A stretch of 64,000 nt of DNA from Wenzhouxiangella sp042310355 (GTDB lineage Bacteria; Pseudomonadota; Gammaproteobacteria; Xanthomonadales; Wenzhouxiangellaceae): positions 1-64,000 of the forward strand of contig NZ_JBHJMR010000010.1 of NCBI RefSeq assembly GCF_042310355.1. The letters run 5' to 3'. A program made the translations under genes and the position numbers. Positions 30,102-38,293 of the stretch are shown here, in pieces (position 1 is the first letter of the stretch; every line of letters starts with the position of its first letter). The notes under the pieces were generated by a model. It made no database searches, had not been told where the DNA came from, and saw nothing but the letters and a program-made list of their open reading frames with translations.

Positions 30102-31946
30102 ATGACAAGATTCAATAGCGTCAAGCAACCCCACACACCCGATCGCACACCCGCCGCTCACCCGCTTGCCCGAGCCATTGCGCTGTCGCTGGCACTCTGG
30201 GGTGGTATCGCGCATGCAGCCACCATCACCGTGGACTCCAGCGCCGATGGCGCACTCGGCACTTCCCCGGGCGCTTGCACCCTGCGTGCGGCCATCGAAT
30301 CGGCCAACACCGACACGGCCTTCGATGCCTGCGCCTCCGGCAGCCCGGGCCTCGACGAGATCGTGTTCGACCCGAGCCTGGCCGAGTCCACGATCACGCT
30401 CGCAGAAGGCCAGCTCGAGATCACAGATGACCTGTCGATCACCGGACCGGTCACGGACGATGCCGGCGGCATCGTGATCGATGGCAATGCCCAGTCGCGG
30501 CTGTTGTTTATCGAAGGCGCAACGGCCAGTGAGTTTGCGGTGGATCTGATGGCGGTGACGCTGACCAACGGGCTCGAGTCAGGCAGTGAGGGCGGTGCAG
30601 TGCATGTGAATTTCGCCGACCTCAACCTGGATCACGTCACGATTTCCGACAGTGCGACTGAGGATGCGTCTAGTTCGGCGGGCGGAATGATCGTTCGAAA
30701 CGGAAATCTCAGCCTGACCCACAGTGCAGTGATCAGGAACTCCACTGACAGGCATATCGGCGGATTATGGGTGCCAGATGGCAATCTGGATCTGATCAAC
30801 AGTACGATCAGCGACAACTCGGCTGGTTCTTCGGTGGGCGGTGCAGCTCTGGGGTCAGATGTGAGCGGTAACGGCAGTCTTTACATGATTGGAAGCACCG
30901 TTTCCGGAAACTCCGATCGATCCGACGCTGGAGGCTTATTTATAAGCACCGGTACAGGTCAGACAACGACCATTCTCGACAGCAACTTTTCGGACAATAC
31001 AACAATAGACGGCGGCGGTGGCGCCCTGTCTATTCTCTGCCCGGATGTCGAGATAACCAACGTTGTCGTCACCGGCAATTCCTCCACCAGCGGCAGCAGC
31101 ACCGGTGGAGGTGGTGTATGGCTGAGGAGTGGCAACATGATTCTCACCGACCTGACAATCGAGGGAAACTGGGCCGCAAGGGGCGGCGGCGGACTTTGGG
31201 TACAGGGGACGAACCTCACCCTGAACGACAGCAGGATCATCAACAATTCCGCAACTGGAAACCACGGTGGCGACGAAAGCGGTGGTGGCGGTTTGCTACT
31301 GCTCTTTGCCGACGCCACCATCAATAACACCACGATATCCGGCAACAGCAACGAGAGTACCGATCACGGAGTGCGAGGTGGAGGAATAGCTGCCGTATCC
31401 GCTGATCTTTTATTGCACAACTCCACAGTGTCTGGAAACTCCAATTTCAGTAACAATGAAGGCGGCGGGATTCACCTGTCAGATGGCAGCAACGCTGCGC
31501 TGGTCCACACCACGATTGCCAACAACACCGCGGCTTCCGGCGCTGACGGCATCGACGTCGCCCCTCCGTCAGACTTTGTCTCCGAATCCCAGCTATCCCT
31601 CGACAACAGCCTGATCGTCCAGGCCGAAGTGGGCGAGACCGCCTGCAATGCCCAGGCCAACAGCCATTCCAACACCCTGGCAACCGACAACAGCTGCACC
31701 GGTACGGCCACCGGGCTGGCCAATATTGCCCTGCAACCACTGGCCGACAACGGCGGCCCGACACTGACCCACGCGCTGGGCGCCGACAGCGTGGCCATCG
31801 ACGCCGCGGGTGACTGCGGTGCCGACTTCAGCATCGACCTTGACCAGCGCGGCATCCCCCGTCCCGGGCCGGGCTCGAGTGCCTGCGATATCGGCGCCTT
31901 CGAGTTCTTTATCGACGGAGTCTTCGCAGACCGCTTCGAGAACTAG
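30102..31946 (+). CDS. Beta-helix surface protein, array member 1
   Basis: The 614-residue exported protein has a long N-region and hydrophobic segment (LARAIALSLALWGGIAHAAT). It has a CSLREA-like motif (GACTLRAAIESANTD, about 60-75) and a highly conserved lead domain to about residue 155. A right-handed beta-helix core of SxFSDN/TxSGNS rungs with GGGG turns runs to about 505. The choice-of-anchor Q end (LQPLADNGGPTLTHAL, then DSVAIDAAGDCG and CDIGAFEFF) leads to the tail GVFADRFEN. The lead and end segments are almost identical to the next two genes, while the core differs. Surface display or secretion is inferred. No catalytic site of a pectate lyase is evident. Confidence 0.8.
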   Translation: MTRFNSVKQPHTPDRTPAAHPLARAIALSLALWGGIAHAATITVDSSADGALGTSPGACTLRAAIESANTDTAFDACASGSPGLDEIVFDPSLAESTITLAEGQLEITDDLSITGPVTDDAGGIVIDGNAQSRLLFIEGATASEFAVDLMAVTLTNGLESGSEGGAVHVNFADLNLDHVTISDSATEDASSSAGGMIVRNGNLSLTHSAVIRNSTDRHIGGLWVPDGNLDLINSTISDNSAGSSVGGAALGSDVSGNGSLYMIGSTVSGNSDRSDAGGLFISTGTGQTTTILDSNFSDNTTIDGGGGALSILCPDVEITNVVVTGNSSTSGSSTGGGGVWLRSGNMILTDLTIEGNWAARGGGGLWVQGTNLTLNDSRIINNSATGNHGGDESGGGGLLLLFADATINNTTISGNSNESTDHGVRGGGIAAVSADLLLHNSTVSGNSNFSNNEGGGIHLSDGSNAALVHTTIANNTAASGADGIDVAPPSDFVSESQLSLDNSLIVQAEVGETACNAQANSHSNTLATDNSCTGTATGLANIALQPLADNGGPTLTHALGADSVAIDAAGDCGADFSIDLDQRGIPRPGPGSSACDIGAFEFFIDGVFADRFEN

Positions 31947-31980
31947 ATGCTTCTAATGAGCAACGACGCCGAGGTCGACA

Positions 31981-33900
31981 ATGAATAGATCCAAGCAACC
32001 CCACACACCCGATCGCACACCCGCCGTTCACCCGCTTGCCCGAGCCATTGCGCTGTCGCTGGCACTCGGGGGTGGGCTGGCGCATGCGGCCACGATTACC
32101 GTGGACTCCAGTGCCGACGGTGCACCTGGCACTTCCCCGGGTGTCTGCACCCTGCGCGCCGCCATCGAGTCGGCCAATACCGACTCAGCCGTCGATGCCT
32201 GTACCTCCGGCGGCGCGGGCCTAGACGAGATCGAGTTCGACCCGAGCCTGGCCGAGTCCACGATCACGCTCGCCGAAGGTCAGCTCGAGATTACCGATGA
32301 TCTGTCGATCACCGGACCCGTGGCCGAGGATGCCGGCGGCATCGTGATCGATGGCGATGCGCAGTCGCGGCTGTTGTTTATCGAAGGCGCAACGGCCAGC
32401 GAGTTTGCGGTCGACCTGACGGGGATGACCCTGACCAACGGGCACACGACAAACGATAACGAAACCGGCGGTGGTATCCATGCCATCCGCGCCGACCTGA
32501 CGCTGAACCATACCAGTGTCTCCGGCAATTCTACGGAAGGGTCGGACTCCTACGGAGGTGGTGTGTATGCGCGCTACGGCAATGTTGATGTCATCAACAG
32601 CAGCATCTCCGGCAACTCATTGGAGCCGGAATCCACGGCTGCGCAAGGTGCCGGGATCTGGGTAATGAATGGAGACCTTGCACTTACGGATTCCACGATC
32701 TCAGAGAACACGATGGCGCCTGGTGGTGGGATCTACTCCACTGGAGTTGGCGTATTCATGGTTGACGGTCAAATTACGCTTACCGGCACGACAGTTTCCG
32801 GCAATGCGTCGATATCAGATGTCTTCACCAGGGGAGGTGGACTATATGCTGAAGGTGACTTGGTAATGACCGATAGCACGATCTCCGGGAATTCGCTTGC
32901 GTTGGGTATCACAGCCGGAATGGAAATGCGCGCGACTGGCTCCGCAATCATATCCGACAGTGTTTTCTCGGGAAACGTGACTGATATTGATAACAACGAC
33001 TTCGGTGGTGGTGGTGGGCTGAGTCTCAGCGGACCCAACATTGAATTGACCAATGTGGAGATAACCGACAATTCGATGGCCGATGGCATTGGCTATGGTG
33101 GCGGAGTTGGCTTTGCTTCCGCGGACAACGCCATTCTAACCAACGTCACCATTGCCGGGAATACGAGTGCAGGAAGGGGCGGCGGCGTGTTCATCGATGG
33201 ATCATCGGTCACTTTTATCAACAGCACGATCTCCAACAACACCACTTCGGAGTTTGCTGACTCGTCGAGGCCACAAGTCGGAGGTGGTCTGTCCGCCCGG
33301 TTCAGCTCCCAGGTATCGTTGATCGGCAGCACGGTCTCGGGAAACTCCGCCGCATCATACGGCGGCGGGATTCACGGACTCGGAGGCACGCAGGGCTCCA
33401 GTTTCGAGCTTCGAAACAGCACGGTTTCGGGTAACTCCTCCGGGGCCTCCGGTGGCGGCATACAGGCTGCCCAGCTCAGCCTGGTTCACTCGACCGTTGC
33501 CAACAACACCGCGGATTCCGGCGCAGACGGTATTCATGGCAGCCAATTGTTCTTCGATAACAGCCTGATCGTCCAGGCCGAAGTGGGCCAGACCGCCTGC
33601 AACACCCAGGCCACCAGCCACACCAACACGCTGGCCACCGACAACAGCTGCACCGGTACGTCCACCAACCTGGCCGATATCGACCTGCAACCACTGGCCG
33701 ACAACGGCGGCCCGACGCTGACTCATGCGCTGGGCACCGACAGCGTGGCCATCGACGCCGCGGGTGACTGCGGTGCCGACTTCAGCATCGACCTTGACCA
33801 GCGCGGCATCCCCCGTCCCGGGCCGGGCTCGAGCGCGTGCGATATCGGCGCCTTCGAGTTCTTTATCGACGGAGTCTTCGCAGACCGCTTCGAGAACTAG
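31981..33900 (+). CDS. Beta-helix surface protein, array member 2
   Basis: The 639-residue paralogue has the same lead (MNRSKQPHTPDRTPAVHPLA, then LARAIALSLALGGGLAHAAT), CSLREA-like motif (GVCTLRAAIESAN), anchor-Q end and tail GVFADRFEN. Its core is about 25 residues longer than in member 1 and differs in sequence, with its own rungs such as DVINSSISGNSLEPES and DLVMTDSTISGNSLALG. Its 34-base upstream spacer is nearly identical to that before member 3, as expected from tandem duplication of a whole gene unit. The C-terminal 100 codons are nearly identical to member 1 at the DNA level, which suggests recent duplication or gene conversion of the ends. Confidence 0.8.
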   Translation: MNRSKQPHTPDRTPAVHPLARAIALSLALGGGLAHAATITVDSSADGAPGTSPGVCTLRAAIESANTDSAVDACTSGGAGLDEIEFDPSLAESTITLAEGQLEITDDLSITGPVAEDAGGIVIDGDAQSRLLFIEGATASEFAVDLTGMTLTNGHTTNDNETGGGIHAIRADLTLNHTSVSGNSTEGSDSYGGGVYARYGNVDVINSSISGNSLEPESTAAQGAGIWVMNGDLALTDSTISENTMAPGGGIYSTGVGVFMVDGQITLTGTTVSGNASISDVFTRGGGLYAEGDLVMTDSTISGNSLALGITAGMEMRATGSAIISDSVFSGNVTDIDNNDFGGGGGLSLSGPNIELTNVEITDNSMADGIGYGGGVGFASADNAILTNVTIAGNTSAGRGGGVFIDGSSVTFINSTISNNTTSEFADSSRPQVGGGLSARFSSQVSLIGSTVSGNSAASYGGGIHGLGGTQGSSFELRNSTVSGNSSGASGGGIQAAQLSLVHSTVANNTADSGADGIHGSQLFFDNSLIVQAEVGQTACNTQATSHTNTLATDNSCTGTSTNLADIDLQPLADNGGPTLTHALGTDSVAIDAAGDCGADFSIDLDQRGIPRPGPGSSACDIGAFEFFIDGVFADRFEN

Positions 33901-33934
33901 ATGCTTTTAATGACCCACGACGCCGAGGTCGACA

Positions 33935-35794
33935 ATGAATAGATCCAAGCAACCCCACACACCCGATCGCACACCCGCCGTTCACCCGCTTGCCCGGGCC
34001 ATTGCGCTGTCTCTGGCACTCGGGGGTGGTATCGCGCATGCAGCCACCATCACCGTGGACTCCAGCGCCGACGGTGCACTTGGCACTTCCCCGGGCGCCT
34101 GCACCCTGCGCGCCGCCGTCGAGTCGGCCAACACCGACACGGCCTTCGATGCCTGCGCCTCCGGCAGTTCGGGCCTCGACGAAATCGTGTTCGACCCGAG
34201 CCTGGCCGAGTCCACGATCACGCTCGCCGAAGGTCAGCTCGAGATTACCGATGATCTGTCGATCACCGGACCCGTGGCCGACGATGCCGGCGGCATCGTG
34301 ATCGATGGTGATGCCCAGTCGCGGCTGTTGTTCATCGAAGGCGCGACTGCCAGCGAGTTTGCGGTCGACGTGACGGGGATGACCCTGACCAACGGGTTCG
34401 AATCGGGTACACCGGGTGGCGCGGTCCATGTGTACTTTGCCGATCTGAATCTGAATCACGTAACGGTTTCCAACAATACAACCGAAGCAACTCCAAGCCA
34501 GACCGGGGGCGCTGGCGTCTATGCCCGTTATGGCGATGTCGAGCTCCATGGCGTCACGGTTGCAGGAAATGCGGCGAGCACAAGTGGTATCGTTGCAGCC
34601 GGTGGTGGACTCAGCGTATTCGACGGTGATCTGACGATCACCGATTCCACGATTACGGGAAACTCGATCGACCCGGGGTTGGTCGGTACCGGGGCCGGTT
34701 TTCGTGTGTATGACGGCAACCTCGCGATGTCCGGGACCACGATCTCGGAGAACACGATTTCGAGCCGGGGATATGGTGGCGGTTTTTCCGTATTCGGTGA
34801 CTCTGCTTCAGCGGTCATCAGCAACAGCATTGTTTCCAACAATTCGGCCTCGTATGCGCCCAATCAAAGTAACGGTGGCGGTGGGCTGAACATCAGCATC
34901 CTGGGCGGCACCGTAGAGTTGACGGATGTGATCATTTCCGGCAACTCAGGCGGGTCAGGCGGCGGTGCGAAATTCGATGCGGAGAGTGGACTGCTGACCA
35001 GAGTCACCGTTACTGACAATACTGCTTCAAAAGGTGAGGACCAGGAAGACTCAGTCATGGCAGGCGGAATCTTCTTCGGGGAAGGCGATTTCAATCTAGT
35101 TGATTGCACAATCTCCGGCAATGTAGCGACCGAGGGAAGCGGCGGTGGTTTGTACTTCGAGCTAATTAGTGGCAGTGGCCAAGTCGGCAGCCTCACACTG
35201 CTCAACACCACTGTGTCCGGCAACTCGGCAGATGGACCTAGCGGCGGAATCAATTCCCGAGAGGCGAGTCTGGAGCTCGTCAACAGCACGGTCTCCGGCA
35301 ACTCGTCCGGGGAATCCGGGGCCGGCATCCGGGTAAGCGGTGCCTCCGCCAACCTGACTCACACCACGGTTGCCTTCAATGCGGCAGGCGCTGGCGCCGA
35401 CGGGATTGACTTTGGAAGTAGCGATTCCAGCGACCAACTTTCCCTGAACAACAGCATGATCTTCCAGGCAGAGGCCGGCGAAACCGCCTGCAATGCCCAG
35501 GCCGACAACCATTCCAACACCCTGGCCACCGACAACAGCTGCACCGGTACGTCCACCAACCTGGCCGATATCGACCTGCAGCCACTGGCCGACAACGGCG
35601 GCCCGACGCTGACCCACGCGCTGGGCGCCGACAGCGTGGCCATCGACGCCGCGGGTGACTGCGGTGCCGACTTCAGCATTGACCTTGATCAGCGCGGCAT
35701 CCCCCGCCCCGGGCCGGGCTCGAGCGCCTGCGATATCGGCGCCTTCGAGTTCTTCAGCGACGGAATCTTCGCAGACCGCTTCGAGGATGAATAG
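33935..35794 (+). CDS. Beta-helix surface protein, array member 3
   Basis: The 619-residue paralogue has an N-terminus almost identical to member 2 and a lead domain closest to a mix of members 1 and 2; for example, FDACASGSSGLDEIVFDP follows member 1. The core is again different, with rungs such as VELHGVTVAGNAAS and TISENTISSRGYGGG. The anchor-Q end is conserved and the tail reads GIFADRFEDE. Its last codons overlap the start of the YVTN protein gene by 8 bases, so the two are translationally coupled. Some of the C-terminal cysteines are conserved in all three members (GETACNAQ, NSCTGT, GDCGAD, SACDIG) and may form disulfides. Confidence 0.8.
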   Translation: MNRSKQPHTPDRTPAVHPLARAIALSLALGGGIAHAATITVDSSADGALGTSPGACTLRAAVESANTDTAFDACASGSSGLDEIVFDPSLAESTITLAEGQLEITDDLSITGPVADDAGGIVIDGDAQSRLLFIEGATASEFAVDVTGMTLTNGFESGTPGGAVHVYFADLNLNHVTVSNNTTEATPSQTGGAGVYARYGDVELHGVTVAGNAASTSGIVAAGGGLSVFDGDLTITDSTITGNSIDPGLVGTGAGFRVYDGNLAMSGTTISENTISSRGYGGGFSVFGDSASAVISNSIVSNNSASYAPNQSNGGGGLNISILGGTVELTDVIISGNSGGSGGGAKFDAESGLLTRVTVTDNTASKGEDQEDSVMAGGIFFGEGDFNLVDCTISGNVATEGSGGGLYFELISGSGQVGSLTLLNTTVSGNSADGPSGGINSREASLELVNSTVSGNSSGESGAGIRVSGASANLTHTTVAFNAAGAGADGIDFGSSDSSDQLSLNNSMIFQAEAGETACNAQADNHSNTLATDNSCTGTSTNLADIDLQPLADNGGPTLTHALGADSVAIDAAGDCGADFSIDLDQRGIPRPGPGSSACDIGAFEFFSDGIFADRFEDE

Positions 35795-37085
35795 GGTTCC
35801 TGCTTGTCTGCTGCTTGTTCTGTGCAGCACTTTTCCGGCCTCGCTGTCGGCAACGCCGTTTGCCTATGTCACGAACGAAAGCGACAACACGGTCTCGGTC
35901 ATCGATACGTCCGACCAGTCGGTTGCTGCCACGATCGATGTCGGAAACGCCCCCATCGGGGCCGCCGTGGCACCGGAAGGCAACCGAGTGTATGTGGCCA
36001 ACCGTGATGGTGCCAGCATATCGGTGATCGATACCGCAACCAACACGGTTTCCGACACCATCGCGGTTGCCGGCGCGCCCCTGGGCGTTGTGGTCGGCCC
36101 GGACAGCGATTGGGTATATGCCTCCGACCTTGGTCTTGGAACCGTGCTGGTCATCGACGCGGGTACCAACACCGTTTCCGATACCGTTTCCGTGGGCGCA
36201 TCGCCAATGGGTATCGACATTGCGCCGGACGGCAGTCGGGTCTACGTGGCCAACTCCGTTGGCAACAGCATCTCGATCATCGACACGACCGACAACTCGG
36301 TCGTGGAGACCATAACGGTCGGGGCGCGCCCCATCGCCCTTGCGGTGACTCCTGACGGTTCCAGGGTTTATGTATCCAACTTCGATGACAATTTCATCTC
36401 GGTAATCGACACGGCCACCAATGCCGTGATTGACAGCATTGCCACGTCGTCGCCCCTCGGCATTGCATCACTTCCGGATGGCACTCGAATCTATGCGGCT
36501 AGCAGCAGCCAGAACTCAATTTCGATCATTGACACCACAACCAATGATGTCGTCGACAACATTGCGGTCGGCGCCATACCGTCCGGGATTGCCGTATCGC
36601 CGGACGGCAGTCGTGTGTATGCATCGAACAACGGCAGTGACGACGTCTCGGTGATCGACACAAAGAGCGACTTCGTCGTCACAGCCGTCGATGTCGGCGA
36701 GGCGCCCAATGTTCTGGGGAAATTCATCGGAACGCCTCCAGACATGATCCCCGATGCATTCACCTTTGAGGACCAGTTCGATCTTGAAACGAACGCCGAA
36801 GCAGTCTCAAACACCATCACCGTCAGCGGCATCAGTACCGACAGTCCGATTTCAATCATCGGGTGCAGTAGCGCGACCTGCGAGTACTCGATCAATGATG
36901 GTCCCTACACATCCGATCCCGCAACGGTCGGCAACGGTGACGCGGTAGCCGTGCGCCAGATCACCGCGGACAGCCAGAACACCACCACCACACTAACGCT
37001 CGATATTGGCGGGGTAAGCGACGACTTCAATGCTACGACCCTGCAACTGGATCCGATTTTCGCGGACCGGTTTGCAATTGACTGA
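35787..37085 (+). CDS. Exported YVTN-type beta-propeller protein with IFADRFA tail
   Basis: The 432-residue protein starts at an ATG inside the end of array member 3, giving a signal peptide (MNRVPACLLLVLCSTFPASL, cleavage near LSA). Residues about 24-310 are seven propeller repeats of about 42 residues, each with a P-x-G-x-A/I-x-x-x-PDGSRVYVxN strand and an SVIDTATNxVxxTI strand. A C-terminal immunoglobulin-like segment follows (NTITVSGISTDSPISIIGCS, CEYSINDGPYTSDPATV), and the tail reads LDPIFADRFAID. YVTN propellers are common in surface-layer and secreted proteins and usually bind proteins or ligands. The coupling to the beta-helix array suggests joint function at the cell surface. Confidence 0.85.
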   Translation: MNRVPACLLLVLCSTFPASLSATPFAYVTNESDNTVSVIDTSDQSVAATIDVGNAPIGAAVAPEGNRVYVANRDGASISVIDTATNTVSDTIAVAGAPLGVVVGPDSDWVYASDLGLGTVLVIDAGTNTVSDTVSVGASPMGIDIAPDGSRVYVANSVGNSISIIDTTDNSVVETITVGARPIALAVTPDGSRVYVSNFDDNFISVIDTATNAVIDSIATSSPLGIASLPDGTRIYAASSSQNSISIIDTTTNDVVDNIAVGAIPSGIAVSPDGSRVYASNNGSDDVSVIDTKSDFVVTAVDVGEAPNVLGKFIGTPPDMIPDAFTFEDQFDLETNAEAVSNTITVSGISTDSPISIIGCSSATCEYSINDGPYTSDPATVGNGDAVAVRQITADSQNTTTTLTLDIGGVSDDFNATTLQLDPIFADRFAID

Positions 37086-37299
37086 GAAGTCGCGACCGGG
37101 CCGGACTCGAACCCTGTCCGGGCGCGGTGACCTACCAGGCGCTGGCAATCTTCGGCGACGTCTTCGAGAATGACTGGCGCAGGGGCATTGAGATCGCATC
37201 ATCAGACGCTTCCGCTTGCACCAATGCTTCGATCCTTGGGTCCAAGTGACCCGCCGCATAGTGCCCGAGCGCATCCGGGTTCGCCCCGGCCCACTGGGA
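37086..37299. other. Gap holding a reading-frame extension of the YkgJ gene
   Basis: No separate gene is seen. On the minus strand, the frame of the YkgJ gene stays open for 55 sense codons beyond its TGA (37300-37302), to a TAG at 37132-37134. The extension has coding-like high-GC third positions and protein-like content (for example ALGHYAAGHLDPRIEALVQA). See the finding on the in-frame TGA. Confidence 0.5.
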
Positions 37300-38004
37300 T
37301 CACGACCCGGATGGGATTCCCAGAGGACGCTCAAAAACCGTCTCGCCGGCCTCGAGGCGTTCGCGCGTTTCCAGATCATCCAGCGCTTCGGCCAGGGCGG
37401 TGACGAGCTCGTACTGGCGGGCATCGTAGCCGGCGCGCTCGAGCGCGGAAAGGAAGCCGTCCTGCGCACCCTGATGCACGTGTGCAAGCGCCTTGATCTG
37501 CGGATGATCCCGGTCGAAGTCCTCCGGGTGGTTGAAGAAATCCTCGCAGGCCGCCCGCGAGGTGGAGTGGTAGCTACGGCAATTCAGCGGACGCGCCGCA
37601 TAGCCGCTACAGACCCCATCGACGAGCGCCGGACAGGGAATATTGGTGCGAAGAATCTCGTCGGCGGACAGATCGCGAAACCGGCGGTCGGTCTCGCCGA
37701 GACGCTGTTCGAAGGCCGCGAATGCCGCCTCGTCGAGGTTCTCAAGCAGGAAATCGAGCAGCGCGAGCACCTCGGGCGCGGTGGCCATCACGCGCAGGTG
37801 GCAGCAGAAGTCGCAGCCGGCCTGGCAGGCCAGCGGCCCGCGATCTTCGGCCGGCAGGCGACGCGTCTGCGACTCGGCCACGCGCCGGGCCTGGCGCAGG
37901 CCCCGTCCCGGGCCGGAGACCATGGCACGGCCCGTCTCCTCGAGGCTATCCTGCGCCACCCGCATCCGGATGGCGCCGCCGACGGTATGGCTGGAATCGT
38001 TCAT
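37300..38004 (-). CDS. YkgJ-family cysteine cluster protein
   Basis: The 234-residue protein carries the YkgJ (CxxCxxCC-type) zinc or iron cluster pattern: ACQAGCDFCCHLRV (Cys-x4-Cys-x2-CysCys, about residues 60-69), then IPCPALVDGVCSGYAARPLNCRSYHS (about 124-148). Members of this family are small cytoplasmic metal-binding proteins of unknown function, found widely in proteobacteria. The N-terminal 50 residues are Arg-rich. The C-terminus stops at a TGA, but the frame continues plausibly for 55 more codons, so the gene may be recently truncated. No operon partner is evident; the tRNA-Val gene lies upstream on the other strand. Confidence 0.85.
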   Translation of the reverse strand: MNDSSHTVGGAIRMRVAQDSLEETGRAMVSGPGRGLRQARRVAESQTRRLPAEDRGPLACQAGCDFCCHLRVMATAPEVLALLDFLLENLDEAAFAAFEQRLGETDRRFRDLSADEILRTNIPCPALVDGVCSGYAARPLNCRSYHSTSRAACEDFFNHPEDFDRDHPQIKALAHVHQGAQDGFLSALERAGYDARQYELVTALAEALDDLETRERLEAGETVFERPLGIPSGS

Positions 38005-38106
38005 TCCTGCAGGGATGGCAATCGATCGATGAAAGGTCGAATGCTAACACCGGCCGGGGCCGCAAATCGGAAACGGTGCGGCACCCCGGACCAGATCCCG
38101 CAGTGG

Positions 38107-38135
38107 TTGCCCTTGGCCCCGATCCACCCTAAAAT
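38107..38135 (+). promoter_or_regulatory. Promoter of the tRNA-Val gene
   Basis: TTGCCC (38107-38112), a 17-base spacer and TAAAAT (38130-38135) precede the tRNA by 11 bases. A GC-rich stretch follows the -10 box, as is common for stable RNA promoters. Confidence 0.6.
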
Positions 38136-38146
38136 AGCCGGTCTTC

Positions 38147-38221
38147 GGGCGATTAGCTCAGCGGGAGAGCACTGCCTTCACACGGCAGGGGTCGCTGGTT
38201 CGATCCCAGCATCGCCCACCA
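38147..38221 (+). tRNA. tRNA-Val (CAC)
   Basis: The cloverleaf is complete. The acceptor arms are GGGCGAT and ATCGCCC, the D arm is GCTC/GAGC, the anticodon arm is CTGCC-TTCACAC-GGCAG with anticodon CAC, and the T arm is GCTGG-TTCGATC-CCAGC. A discriminator A and an encoded CCA end follow. Length is 75 bases. It reads GUG valine codons. Confidence 0.95.
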
Positions 38222-38245
38222 CCGAATACAGGCCGCCAGGCCGTG

Positions 38246-38280
38246 AAAAGCCCATGATCGTCATGGGCTTTTTTGTTTTC
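38246..38280 (+). terminator. Intrinsic terminator of tRNA-Val
   Basis: The arms AAAAGCCCATGA and TCATGGGCTTTT pair around a 3-base loop and are followed by TTGTTTTC. The site lies 25 bases after the tRNA. It also lies just beyond the stop codon of the opposing ATPase gene and could serve both directions, since the A-run gives a U-run on the minus strand. Confidence 0.85.
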
Positions 38281-38293
38281 ATTGTCTTCATGG

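Noticed and set aside
30102..35794. Pectate lyase enzymes
   Set aside because: The beta-helix rungs are present, but no conserved catalytic Arg/Asp cluster or calcium site could be recognised.
37090..37120. tRNA-like stretch (GGACTCGAACCC)
   Set aside because: Only a T-loop-like string is present; no acceptor, D or anticodon arms can be folded.
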